From Sesamum alatum (taxonomy: Eukaryota > Streptophyta > Magnoliopsida > Lamiales > Pedaliaceae): a DNA stretch of 64,000 nt. Shown here piece by piece: positions 12,301 through 23,442 of the stretch. The notes under the pieces were generated by a model. It saw nothing but the letters and a program-made list of their open reading frames with translations, made no database searches and was not told the origin of the DNA. Positions within the stretch are counted from its first letter, which is position 1. Every line of letters starts with the position of its first letter. The translations under genes and the position numbers were made by a program. The DNA is taken from contig JACGWO010000004.1 of assembly GCA_034509735.1 (NCBI GenBank), forward strand, positions 25,525,395 through 25,589,394. Reading direction: 5' to 3'.

Positions 12301-14069
12301 CCGGTTCGATATAAGGGGCATAGATCTATGTGTTTGGTATGATCTACTTGCTTTTAAATGGCTTTATTGGCATGTTAGATTATATAAATATATGAATAAT
12401 ATGATGATTCAATTGTTTGGATTTAATGGACTTTTGGCATGCTTAACTTTATTAGATTGGATCTAAAATTGCATGCTTATTTTCAGAATAATATTAATGT
12501 TATTGTGCTGAAACAGTTTTGAAAAACACAAAAAAAAAAAAAAAGAAAAGAAAATTTTGGTCTGGCCGGCAGTGGCCGCGCGCAGGCGGTCGCCTGCGCG
12601 CGCTGGGCAGCGCGCGCGGGCGGCCGGCCAGCACAACGGCTGGGCCGTTTTGTGCCGTTTTTTCGACTTTTTTCGGAAAATTCGATTTTCTGTATTTTAT
12701 GCACAATATTCTGAAAATATGTTAATTTTGCATTTTTGATTTTGGGATAATTGGATTATTCCTTGAATTAAATTTGCTTAATTAATTTGGGATTAATACA
12801 TGCATTGGATGCATTGTTTAAAATGTCCATTAAATTTAAAATTTGGATTTTTCATATTATTTGTATATTTATGCTTTTGTGATGTTGGACATCACTTGGG
12901 TATTTGAAATATCCATTGGTTATTTATGCATGATTATTTGGAATAATTATGTTATGTGAGTTGATGGAATCAACATGGGATGATCACAAAGCCCTAGACC
13001 TTGTGTATGGATGAATGAATGTTTATTTATTTTCTGTTGGGTGGGGCATGCGTGCCTCTTGTTTTTGGGACTATCATCTCCCGTATTTTCAGCCTCATGA
13101 TGTTAAGGCTTGTTTTCTTTATTACCGATGTATTACTTTCAGTTGTAATGAGAGTAGATAGGATTGGTGAGGTTTTACTTTTAACAAGCAATTGGAGTCG
13201 GAGACCTCAAGGAGGAGCATCAAGGCGTGAAACAAGAAGCACTTCAAGGCCCATTGGAATGACAATGGGTTTTATTATTATTGTAATAATTTAGGACCAC
13301 CCTAGACAGACCATAGACTCACTGGGGGCTCAGTGGGTCGCATAGGTTGGGCTTGTGATCATCCTAACAGGGGTATGCTATGTTTTCTGCATGCGGCGTA
13401 TTTATTTATCGCTTTAAATATTGGATATTTATGCATGCTAAAACACCATAATGTGATGAGGTTCTCGGTCACACTTAAACTCTTATTTGGTTGGACCAAA
13501 TTAAATATTAGGCGCAGAACGGACTTGGATCAAAATGGTATTTTGGTCTGTCCGAGCCTTCCATCCACAGCAATGTGGTGAGGAAGCTACCACTACCAAG
13601 TGTGGTCTCACGAGTCGTTGCACACTTGGAATAGGGGAAAGCTGCACTATTGTTGTGAACAAAAAGACTGCGCTCGTTGTTTCCCTGTCTCACGAGTCGT
13701 GGGGGGCGACAGTTTGAGGTATGATTTGGTTGATGGGTCGGGCCTAACACTGAGTAACATGGTTCGCTTGGAGTCCTCGGAACCATGCGAATAGGTGAGG
13801 TAAAATATCTTGAGAATCTCATTGGATGAGAATGATATTGGATATCTCCCACGAGGTCTTCTTCATGTGAATCGTAAAAGCGGGGCATGGAGATTACGCT
13901 TGTGGATCCCAAGCCCACTAGGAAATGGTTTCCCGAAACTCCGCTTGAGAGTGGCGGACTTTCATATAAATAGTGGGAGGGTTAAAGACTAAAAGACCAA
14001 GTTTTCAACTTGAACAATAATATTACCATCATCTGCTAATTTCTGCTTTACATTTTCATTAATGTAGAT
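12301..14069 (+). other. Copia untranslated leader
   Basis: About 1.77 kb between the primer site and the gag start codon, without a supported gene. It holds an A-run at 12530-12545, the GC-rich hairpin at 12562-12631, and otherwise unremarkable AT-rich sequence. A leader this long probably carries packaging or translation signals; that is inference. Confidence 0.6.
12562..12631 (+). other. GC-rich double hairpin in the copia leader
   Basis: An 11-bp perfect stem (GCGCGCAGGCG at 12578-12588 with its complement at 12591-12601) closes a 2-base loop. A 9-bp outer stem pairs CTGGCCGGC (12562-12570) with GCCGGCCAG (12623-12631). The block contrasts sharply with the surrounding AT-rich leader. Confidence 0.7.
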
Positions 14070-15827
14070 ATGTCTAAGAACCCGTTAACCATGATTCTTG
14101 AGACTAACAAATTCAACGGAACAAACTACTCGGACTGGCTGAGAAACCTGAGGATTGTCCTCGGTTTCGAGAACCAAGGCTACGTCTTGGACGAGCCGCC
14201 ACCGAGCGACTTACCGGAGGGGTCCACGCCTGAAGAACGTTTGACGTTCGAGAAATGGCATGAGGACAACCGAAAAGTACGCAGTATCATACTGGCTTCG
14301 ATGTCTAACGACATCCAGAAGCAGTATGAGAGACTGGACAACGTCTCCGCCATAATGCTCCGCATGAACGAGGTTTATGCGGTTCCGGATAGGCATATTA
14401 GATATGCCGCCACAAAAGCATTCTTTGGCACCAAGCTCGCTGAAGGAGCGTCTGTACAGAGTCATGGGGTCAAGATGCTCTCCCTAGTGGAGAAACTCGA
14501 GGACCTTAAAGCTGGGCTTAACAATGACACGTACATTGACGTGATCCTCCAGTCGCTTCCTCCATCCTATGACCCGTTTGTTGTAAACTACAACATGAAC
14601 GGACTTGAGAAGTCTATTCATGAGTTGATCAACATGCTGGTCCAATACGAGGCAACGACCCACAAGTCGGCGCCGACGGTATTGATAGGAGAGGCTTCGA
14701 CCTCCAAGGCGAATGGCAAGAGGGCCGGACGCTGGAAGAGGAAGAAGGGCAAAGGGAAGACGGTTGTGGCCTCTGCTCACGCTCCGGGCGTCCCTGTTGC
14801 TCCGGTTGGACCGAGCAAAGGGAAAGGGAAGGCCCGTGGTTCTCAACGGTCCAAGGCAAAAGATGTCTGCATGCATTGCCAAGGGAAAGGGCATTGGAAG
14901 AGGGAGTGCCCACAAATCCTCTCCAACCCAGGTGTGTTTGTGGTTGAAGTTAATATGATTACTAATTCTGCTTCATGGGTATTGGATACCGGGTGTGGTG
15001 CTCACATCTGCAATGATTTGCAGGCACTACAAAGAAGCAGAAGGCTAACCAAGGATGAGATGATCCTGAGGCTAGGCGATGGCAAGGCCGTTGCTGTGGA
15101 GGCCGTAGGATCACTAGAGTTAGCCATTAGTAGTCATGTTAGGATTGTACTGAACGACTGTTTCTATGTACCTAGCATGATCAAAAACATTGTTTCCATC
15201 CCGGTCCTTGATAAGGAGGGATATGAATTTACCATCAATAAAAACGGTTTTTTCATTATCAAAGATGGTATTTCTCATTTGCTTGGTACATTGGTCAACG
15301 GTCTGTACATACTTCAACAGTCTAATTGGATTATGACTGCAGAACACAAACGAAAACGTGATGATCATAACGCACAGATATGGCATGCGAGGTTAGGTCA
15401 TATCTCTAAAGATAGGATAAGAAAGTTGGTGGACTCAAAGAGTCTAGAAATAGACGATTTGGACAACCTACCGACCTGCGAATCCTGTCTAAAGGGAAAG
15501 ATGACCAAGAAACCCTTTGTTGGACAAAGTACGCTAGCCAGTGGTCTATTGGATTTGATCCATACAGATGTCTGTGGTCCACTAAATACTCAGGCTAGAG
15601 GTGGGTACTCATACTTCATAACCTTTACCGATGATCACTCACGGTATGGTTATGTTTACCTGATGAGGTACAAGTCTGAAGCCTTTGGAAGGTTTAAGGA
15701 ATACAGACTTGAAGTAGAGAACCAAACCGGTCGAAAGATCAAAGCCCTTCGGTCGGACCGAGGTGGAGAGTATTTGAGTGGTGAGTTTACTGATTATCTA
15801 AAAGAGAATGGGATTCTCTCTCAGTAG
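14070..15827 (+). pseudogene. Copia gag-protease-integrase portion of the polyprotein (ends at a nonsense codon)
   Basis: 585 residues from ATG at 14070. A UBN2/copia gag domain covers about residues 1-205, followed by a Lys/Arg/Gly-rich linker. The CCHC knuckle CMHCQGKGHWKREC is at about 267-280, and the protease WVLDTGCG has its catalytic Asp at about 306. The gag-pre-integrase HARLGH begins at about 439, with CESC at about 470. The first integrase Asp is in HTDVCGP at about 500, followed by FTDDHSRYGY. TAG at 15825-15827 stops the frame just before the integrase glutamate. The following sequence continues in the same frame, so one substitution separates the two parts. Confidence 0.93.
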
Positions 15828-16562
15828 ACCCCTCCTGGAACACCGCAGCTTAACGGTGTGTCTGAAAGGAGGAATCGGACCTTGTTGGACATGGTCCGAT
15901 CCATGATGAGTTTTACCGAACTACCCCTTTCCTTCTGGGGATACGCTCTTGAGACGGCGGCCAAAGTTTTGAACTTGGCGCCATCTAAAAAGGTATCCCA
16001 GACGCCAAATGAGATATGGCATGGCAAGCCTGCCTCCTACAAATACTTGAAAGTGTGGGGTTGCCCTGCATATGTCAAGAGATTAGTGGGAGATAAACTG
16101 GACTCGAGGTCTAGTTTATGCAGGTTTATCGGCTATCCGAAAGAAACTGCGGGGTATTATTTCTATGATCCCTCCGAGCAAAAGGATTTTGTCTCGCGAA
16201 ACGCAGTGTTCTTGGAAAAAGGTTTTCCATCGGATAGTCGACGCGATGAGGTACTCCTTGAGGAATCAAGTGAGGTACCCCATGAGGCGGCAGTGACATC
16301 TGAGCCAGTGGTTCCCACTGATATTGTTCCAGTCCTCCGTAGGTCGGCCAGAGTATCCCATGCACCTGATAGGTATGGATTTATTGGCCTGACCGGTCAG
16401 TTGGATAATGATCCAAAGACGTACGGAGAAGCGATGTCGGACATCGATTCGGACAAGTGGCTTGAGGCCATGAAATCCGAGATGGACTCGATGGGTACAA
16501 ACAAGATTTGGACCCTAGCAGATCCACCAAAAGGGGTTAAACCCGAAGCTGGAACATACGTT
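15828..16562 (+). pseudogene. Copia integrase C-terminal part up to the start of RT, same frame, truncated at a deletion
   Basis: In frame with the preceding part. It begins with the integrase segment around GVSERRNRTL (catalytic Glu) and then LPLSFWGYALETAAKVLN and WGCPAYVKR. The linker contains VLRRSARVSHAPDRYG, and the first residues of RT (KWLEAMKSEMDSM) follow. At about 16555-16562 the normal RT sequence stops. It resumes, in a different frame, at the late palm/thumb region. Most of RT is therefore deleted, with a frameshift. Confidence 0.88.
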
Positions 16563-17634
16563 TTGATGAAGTCATACGGGGATATGATTTCATCAAGAAT
16601 GAGTCCGATCCTTGTGTATACAAGAAGATCAGTGGGAGCTCAGTTGCGTTTCTGGTGCTTTACGTGGATGACATCTTGCTCATTGGGAATGATGCTAAGA
16701 TGTTGGGTACCACTAAAGCTTGGTTGTCAACACAATTCTCCATGAAGGATATGGGCGAGGCATCCTACATCCTTGGCATCAAGATCTACAGGGATAGATC
16801 TAAAAGGATGTTAGGAATGGCCCAGTCCTCGTACATTGAGAAAGTCTTGAAGAGATTCAAGATGGAGAACTCAAAACGAGGATTCCTTCCTATGAGGCAT
16901 GGAATTAAGTTATCCAAGAAACAGTCTCCTAAGACTGATGAGGAACTTAAACGGATGTAGGACATCCCTATGCTTCAGCCGTAGACAGCATACAGTATGT
17001 TGTTCAGTGCACTAGACTTGATGTGGCTTTCGCTTTGAGCGTAAATAGTCGATATCAGTCGTGTGCCAGGAAGGCACACTGGAGTGCAGTCAAGACTATC
17101 CTGAAGTACCTGAAAAAGGACTAAGGACATGTTCTTGATCTGCGGTGGTGGAGAGTTGATACTGGAAGGCTAATAGCGACACTAGCTTCCAGTCGGATGA
17201 CGAAGATGCCAAGTCTCAATTTGGTTTTTGTATTTAGACTAAATGGTGGCGTGGTTACTTGGAAGGGTTCCAAGTAGGCTACCACGGCGGACTCCACCAT
17301 AGAGTTTTGAATACATAGCGGCTTTGGAAGCTGCTAAGGAGTGGTTTGGTTGATGAGCTACATCCAAGGGTTGGATGTAATACCTAGCATTGCTAAGCCT
17401 GTAATTATCTTTTATGATAACAACGGGGCATAGCGCTAGCAAAGGAACCGAGATCTCATCACGATCCAAGCATATTCTTAGACGCTACCATCTACTTAGA
17501 GAGATGGATAGCAGGAGTGACGTTCGGTTGGACCGAGTCAGCTCCGCAGAAAACATAGCAGATCCACTTGCTAAGCCCATGTCGCAAGTTGCCCATACTC
17601 ACCATCTGAATAAGAGGTTCGAGGTCAATGGGTG
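16563..17634 (+). pseudogene. Copia RT C-terminal part and decayed RNase H
   Basis: The frame resumes with FDEVIRGYDFIKNE, and the RT catalytic box reads LYVDDILLIGND at about 16653-16690. It continues to TAG at 16958-16960. Beyond this the RNase H region is recognisable only in pieces: one around 17080-17110, one near 17230-17290, and ENIADPLAKPMSQ near 17550-17590. Multiple stops and small indels separate them. Confidence 0.85.
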
Positions 17635-17648
17635 ATTGGCTTTAGGTC

Positions 17649-17658
17649 AAGTGGGAGA
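17649..17658 (+). other. Copia polypurine tract
   Basis: AAGTGGGAGA, immediately before the 3' LTR, is the expected plus-strand priming site. Only TT separates it from the LTR. Confidence 0.8.
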
Positions 17659-17659
17659 T

Positions 17660-19895
17660 TATTGGAATAGGTGACCAGAAAGCCAATAGGTTTGGCAATT
17701 TGTAACCTATCCGACAACTTGATGTGAATGTAATATTATTATGTGATGAATAAGATGAGTATTCGTCACCAATGGTACCTTCTTTGTTGCGCTCATCTTA
17801 AATTTGTTAAAACGGTGTTTAACTTATATCGCAACAAAGCCCACAGACCATAGATAACAACTCGTGCAGTTGGGCCACGCATTGGATGGTGGTCATGAAA
17901 CCAACTGATTAAGAGTTGGGTCTGAAACGTTCCAAGTCGAGGACCTCGAGACAGGGCATCGAGAGTCCTATTGAGACTTGCGTCAAGAGTCGTGTTCATT
18001 GGATGAGTGCCGTGTTTCATCGGCGACAGGCGTGGGACGCCTACACGATCTTGATGGGTTGGTCGACTGGGGTCGAGCCGACTGGACTGACTCGCGGGGA
18101 TCATCATATGGAAGCCTTGGAGGCTTGGTCGGTATGATTGGATTCCCCGGTTCCGATAGTACGGGAGTAATCCTCAGACTTGAGGAATCATGGCAGTCAC
18201 GTGCACAGGACGACTGTATCTTGGATCTGGCGAGAGGTGATCATTCTGTAAGATGATCATTATAAGCCTTGTCCAGTGCAGTCAGAATGTGTAGCGAGGA
18301 CGGTGGATTCCAAGAAGAGGATCCGTCCCCTGTCAGTATGTGACAGAGGTATCTCCTATGCACTCGGAGACACGTTCATGCTGTTTGAAGGTGTGGCCAC
18401 AGTGGTTGGTCGAACAGGGAATGGTTTCCTGTGTCGACGCAATGAAGCATACGTGGTCTCGAGTATTAAGCATAGATGCCTAGTCAAGGATGGGAACCGA
18501 CGCCCAATTCTATACCCTAGACTAAGGCCGGGAGACGGTAGACGGAAGGATCGTACCCGTACGGAATCGGCGCCTAAATGTTCACGCCAATTCACCTAGT
18601 CTCTAGTGCCATGGACCGTTGCTAGACGGCCACCCATGGTAACGGGCCCTTGTGGGACACGGGCCCAAGTCTAGCTGAGGGTGAACCTAAAGGGTCACAC
18701 ACAAATCACCGAGGAGGTTGAGAGATCGACTTGGAGTCAATCTCGAAGGATAAAATAAGTAATTGGATTACTTAAGGGAAGGTCCATTGGATGGACGGGC
18801 CGATATTGTATCGGGCTTTCATGTAATCGGTAAATTGGATTTTCGATTAAATATGGAAAATTGAGATGTTGAGATGTTGGATCTTTTAATTGGATTAAAA
18901 GATCAACGGGAATAATTTAAGTGGACATTAAATTGGATTTAATATTGGGTTCGTCGTAATTGGATTACGATAAAACCTGGTCCGTTGAATTATACCCGAG
19001 AGGAGAAATAATTCCTAATTTGGAATAGGAAGAAGTTGGACTTCTTCCCTTAATTAAACATAGCCGACATGCTCCCTTGGAGGAAGCAAAATCAGCCATG
19101 TTGCATGCTAGGTGGTATGTCGACTTGTCTCTTTTGGAAAGAGACAAATCAACTCCAATCAAGCTCTTCCCTTTTGGTATGATTTGATCATACCATAAAT
19201 TTTGGTAGGCTTGATTGAAGAATTGATGGTGATTGATTGGAATGAATCTAGACATCCTTGGATGAACCTAGACACATTCCAATAATCACATTAATTATGT
19301 ATATATATTAGAATATACAACACCTAGCATAAGTGATTCATTATTCATCTTTTTCTAGGAAAAAGAGAAGACAAAAATCCTCTCCTCTCTCTCAAAATTT
19401 CGTGCTCCCTCCCTCTCTTACACTTGTGTTCTTCACTTGATTTTGAATCAAGAAGAAGAACAAAGTAAGTTTAAGAGAACACTAATTCATAGTGTTCTTC
19501 TCTTAAACCGATTCCTTCCTAAACCCGTTCTTTTCTAGCAAGAAGAACGTGTGTTTCTTCCGGTGTGGTGTGGATCACCTTTGGAGAATCCATACGTTTG
19601 GATTTCGTGAGCATTCCGGAGAAGGAACAACGCTAGTAGCCGGGAGCATACGCTAAACAATCAAAGGTAAAGGTTTATTACGCTTTGATTGATTTCATTT
19701 GTATATCTATGCCCTATGTGTTTAAATATATGTTTTAATATTCACACATCCTACATCGAACGCCCGGTTGAGCACCCAAGGGTACACCCCTTGGGATTCG
19801 CGTATTTTGAATTTGATTTAAATTTACGCAATTTCTCGCATTTCTCGCATTTCTCGCTTCCGCTCGCGCTCCCGGGCGGATCCGCTTGTCCTTCA
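17660..19895 (+). repeat. Copia 3' LTR
   Basis: 2236 bases, aligned to 10058-12286 with offset 7602 at the start. The first bases are TATTGG rather than TGTTGG, so the canonical TG end has mutated. The largest difference is near the end, where a CTCGC word is repeated. It is followed directly by TSD ATTAA (19896-19900). Confidence 0.93.
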
Positions 19896-19955
19896 ATTAA
19901 ATGATGAGAATATTATATATATATATATATAACTAACAATTACAGAATTTTGCAT

Positions 19956-19962
19956 ACTTACC
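19956..19962 (-). other. Splice donor of the TNP2 5' leader intron
   Basis: On the minus strand the sequence reads TTTGCTCAG then GTAAGTATG, a strong plant donor. The matching acceptor AAAATAG lies directly before the TNP2 ATG at 9989. The copia element sits between them, inside the leader intron. Inferred from consensus only. Confidence 0.5.
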
Positions 19963-20149
19963 TGAGCAAACAACTATCAATATCAATGCAAAATTTGCGC
20001 AGGTAATTGATATGTTCGATTTTCCGTATAAAGAATCAACAGGGGGAGTTACAACAAAATGAGTTGGAGAATAATTATAAGAACAATGAAAAAGAAGGGG
20101 GACATATATATAGAAAATATTAGAAAGGGCATTGGAATATTATTTGGAA

Positions 20150-20760
20150 CACAAAACTAGCCGTTAAAATATAGCCGTTGTTCCAGCTTTAGAAACGGTC
20201 TCAGGCACGGGCGTAGAAACGGTAATCTTACCGTTGTAATATAGCCGTTACGGCATATTAGGAACGGTATGTGGCACACAAAATACGACCGTTCCTACTT
20301 GGAGCACAATTGGGAACGGTAATTGTAACAATATTGCATTTCCTATATACCCACAATTTGAAACGGTAATTGCATTACATTTTTCCTCATGGCGTAAGAG
20401 GGCCTCATATAGCACTACATATTGGAACGGTCAAGCAACTGGTCCAAATAGAACCGGTGTTTGGAACACATTCAGGAATGGTCAGCGTTCCAGGTGGAGA
20501 AACCGTTCCAACTTTCACACATGTGTTCCAAATGGAATACCAAAATATATCCGGTCTTTTTTAAGAATAGTAATAGGTTTATTTATTGGCACACATATGT
20601 TGGCACATATATAGGAACGACATGGCCGTTCCTAATCGTTTGTACATCCATTAAGTCGAAAGTGACGTCATCAACTGTTTCCCGTTCCACAACAGTTCCA
20701 CTTACCATTCCTATTAGGAACGGTCATTGGAACGTCGACTATATCCGTTTCAATTCCCAC
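20150..20760. repeat. CACTA-1 right subterminal repeat zone
   Basis: Same motif as the left zone: GGAACGGT, GAAACGGT and ACCGTTCC in both orientations up to about 20 bases from the right terminus. Relative to TNP2 this is the promoter-side end. No coding sequence is supported here. Confidence 0.8.
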
Positions 20761-20762
20761 AT

Positions 20763-20774
20763 TTTTTCGTAGTG
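20763..20774 (-). repeat. CACTA-1 right terminal inverted repeat
   Basis: TTTTTCGTAGTG on the plus strand, the complement of CACTACGAAAAA. Followed by GAC as candidate TSD. Confidence 0.65.
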
Positions 20775-20982
20775 GACTTGGTCTTTATTGTTGGTTTGTC
20801 ACCTTCTTTTTCCTTAAAAAGTCATCTCCGTTAGTTTGGATAATCAACTAACAGTCATAGCTAACTTTGATCACTTTAAAAAAATTTGAAAACCAAAATT
20901 GATGAGGTCGGAACATGGAATACCAAAAGTAATTTAGTAACTAACTTAGACGAACATAATAGAAATTATCCCAATTTTGTGT

Positions 20983-21344
20983 CATCAATTTTATCTCTCC
21001 AAAACAGAAGATAATTAGAAGTTATAAATATTTTCTTAGTTTTCACTAAAAGATTACTCTCAGTTAAAATTTTAAAAATAGTCGATAATTTCATATATAG
21101 TGGGTTGAGGGTATTTTAATCTTTCAAAAATGTTTTCGTTACATTAAAAATTCATACTCCACCATAGAAGGATATGAACGCTCAAATCTCAGAAAAAATA
21201 GACGCAATTAACTTACAAAAAAATTGCCATAGGAGGATTTTTCGATGTTTCATTTTTTTTTTCTATCAATTTATATATTTTAATAGTTAATTTGATTTTC
21301 TCTTTATTTATTTAACTTCTCACTCTTCCACTATCGTTTAGTAG
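20983..21344. other. AT-rich spacer
   Basis: No gene, repeat or terminal structure seen; AT-rich intergenic sequence. Confidence 0.5.
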
Positions 21345-21353
21345 TTATTTTTA

Positions 21354-22493
21354 AGTCAAATTGCATATTACCCCCTTGTATTTTCTAAAAATAATTAAAA
21401 ACCCCCCTGTACTTTAAAATAAGTAAAAAATCCCTCCTATTTTGTAAAACCCCGCGCAAATTCCCCTTTTTATTAGAAGCTAACGGAAAATGTGTATCAC
21501 ATACGGTGAGTGAGAAAATGTCTTGTTTTTTTGCTGCTTTTCACCCTATTTTGCACTCAAATTGACAATTATGCCTTTTTTATTGATATAAAGTGAGCAC
21601 CTTTTGTTTCTTCAAGTTTGATGGTGTTTTTTGTAGCTTTTGATAAATATTTTAAAAAATCTATTATGTAAATTGAAAATTTAAATTCAAACACAATACA
21701 ACATTAATATACTAAAATTCAACTCTCAAATTTAAATGCTTATTCAATTATAATAATTATGTACTATAATGATTTAAATTATTATTTAGTTTAAATGTAT
21801 TTAAATAAATTAAATTATTTACTATAAATAATATTTAAATCTATTTTTTTTATTTTTTATATAAATACTCAATGTTTTAATTTAAATCCTTTTCAATTTT
21901 TCAAAAACATAAATTAATTTTTTTAATTTTAAAAAATAGAAATTTGGGCCACAATGACACAACGATCGTCGTTTCTCAGATCTATCATGGCCGACCGCAT
22001 CATTTGCTAGGTTGGGGGCGATGACAACGTTGCCAACGTCGCCGTTGCCCCCTGTACGTTGGACAGCGGTGAGGGGCTCGGTGGCGGGGGTGTGGGTTGG
22101 GGTTAATTAATTTTGACTATTTTTTTTTTATAAATCATAATTTTATATTTTATATTTTATAATATAAATATAATATATATTAAAATTGGTTAAATTTAGA
22201 CCCGCAATAATTAAGATCTAATGATTAAGACAGATTGATATCAACTCTCGATCAGATTCTGTGATTTTTATGCAATAAAAAAAGATCAAATGATCATAAA
22301 AATAAGAATTAATATATAATAGATAAGGGCATAATGATTTTTTGGCAAAATAACTAACACCATTAGTTTCAATTAATGGTGGGGGTAAGTGTGCTATATT
22401 TCACAAAATAGAGGGGGAATTTTGTATTTTTATTAAATATAGAAAATTTTTAGTTGAATTTTCAAAAAACAGGGTGTAATATCCGTTTTGGCC
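21354..22493. mobile_element. Non-autonomous Mutator-like element with 9-bp TSD
   Basis: A perfect 9-bp duplication TTATTTTTA flanks it at 21345-21353 and 22494-22502. The ends are imperfect inverted repeats: AGTCAAATTGCATATTAC on the left, and GGCCAAAACGGATATTAC as the right-end complement. Inner copies of the same ACCCCC(T)TGTA words appear at both ends. A GC-rich patch at about 21960-22105 may be captured foreign sequence, but I see no protein family in it. No transposase. Confidence 0.75.
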
Positions 22494-22690
22494 TTATTTT
22501 TATTTTCATGCATTCTCTCTCTCTCTAATATTATTTTATTATCTTTGTTTTATCACCACTTTTTATAAATTTATATTAATTTATTATTTTGTTCATCAAT
22601 AAATAATAAAATTTTTGTAATATTTTATTGTAAATAACATTAAAAAATTATGCTCATACATAAAATGTGCTACAAATTAGTAAAATTAAA

Positions 22691-23433
22691 AGGTTAAATA
22701 CAATTACCATCTCTGAAATATCCACCCCACATCAATTGGGCCCCTAAAGTATTAAAACCTTTTAAAAAAAACTGACCTTTAATATTTAAGTTTGAAAAGT
22801 CTATTTTATCCTACAAATATTGCTTTCTAAAAAAAATTAAAGAAAATTTTAAAATGCCAAAATCCCCCTTTATTTAAAGTTTGTCTAATTCTAGTTTCAT
22901 ATATTCACCAGGCTCTTTTTATTTTCAAAACCCAAAGTACTTGGTGCTCGTTTTATTTTAGTTTAACTTGTTTGTCAAACAAAATTAAAAATAAATTTAT
23001 ACATGCATATATATTTACTTAAAAAATATTCAATTAATAAAATCGAAAGGGTTGATAAACTAATAAAATAACAATTAATATATATTTATATATATGGTAA
23101 TTATATAAATATAGTAATTATATGCATGGTATAAATTTATATCTTAACTTGATTTGACAAACAAGTAAAACTAAAATAAAATGAGCTCAACGTATTTTAG
23201 AATTACCAAAATAAAAAGAGTTCGATAAACAAGTGAAACTAGAATTAAACAAAGTTTGGACAAAGTGTGATTTTGCCATTTTAGAAATCGCTTTAAAAAA
23301 ATTCAAAAAATAATTTTTGTAAGGATAAACTCAACTTTTTAAACTTAAAAATTAAAAATTGTAATTTTTTTTTAAAATTTTAATATTTTAAGGGAATAAT
23401 TGATGTCCGATTAATAGTAATTATATTTATCCC
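22691..23433. mobile_element. Long-hairpin (foldback, Mutator-type) element
   Basis: The two arms, each about 300 bases, are reverse complements with moderate divergence. For example AGTTTAACTTGTTTGTCAAA near 22968 pairs with its complement near 23155. Flanking 9-mers AAAATTAAA (22682-22690) and AAAAATAAA (23434-23442) match at 8 of 9. No coding capacity. Confidence 0.7.
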
Positions 23434-23442
23434 AAAAATAAA

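Larger units (their letters stand above)
10058..19895 (+). mobile_element. Ty1/copia LTR retrotransposon inserted in CACTA-1
   Basis: The ends are TGTTGGAATAG (5') and TCCTTCA (3'), and the flanking 5-mers are identical: ATTAA at 10053-10057 and at 19896-19900. Domain order is gag, CCHC, protease, integrase, RT, RNase H, which is the copia order. The tRNA-iMet type primer site TGGTATCAGAGC confirms the orientation. Coding is broken by a nonsense codon, an RT deletion and a decayed RNase H region. It lies in the 5'-leader intron of the TNP2 gene, in the opposite transcriptional direction. Confidence 0.95.
1013..20774 (-). mobile_element. CACTA-1: CACTA (En/Spm) transposon carrying tnpA-like and TNP2-like genes
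   Basis: The left end CACTAAAAAAAAAA and the right end, whose reverse complement is CACTACGAAAAAA, fit CACTA termini. Flanking 3-mers are AAC and GAC, so the TSD is only 2 of 3. Dense GGAACGGT repeats fill both subterminal zones. Two transposon genes lie on the minus strand: a Ptta/En/Spm (tnpA-like) gene and a Transposase_21 (TNP2) gene. Without the copia insertion at 10058-19895 the element is about 9.9 kb, a normal size for an autonomous CACTA. TNP2 has frameshifts and stops, so this copy is probably inactive. Confidence 0.88.
661..20973. mobile_element. Old hairpin (long inverted repeat) element that hosts CACTA-1
   Basis: The left arm (about 661-800) and right arm (about 20790-20973) are diverged inverted copies of each other, with matching stretches such as TTAGTTATTAAATTACTT against its complement on the right. 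Both ends begin TGGGATAA. The flanking 9-mers ATTTTCTTT (652-660) and ATTTTGTGT (20974-20982) match at 7 of 9 positions, as expected for an aged Mutator-type TSD. The CACTA element occupies the centre. No transposase of its own is seen, so it is non-autonomous. Superfamily assignment is inference. Confidence 0.5.

Noticed and set aside
12483..12739. ORFs on both strands across the GC-rich hairpin
   Set aside because: Coding potential is an artefact of the GC palindrome and A-run; no start or family support.
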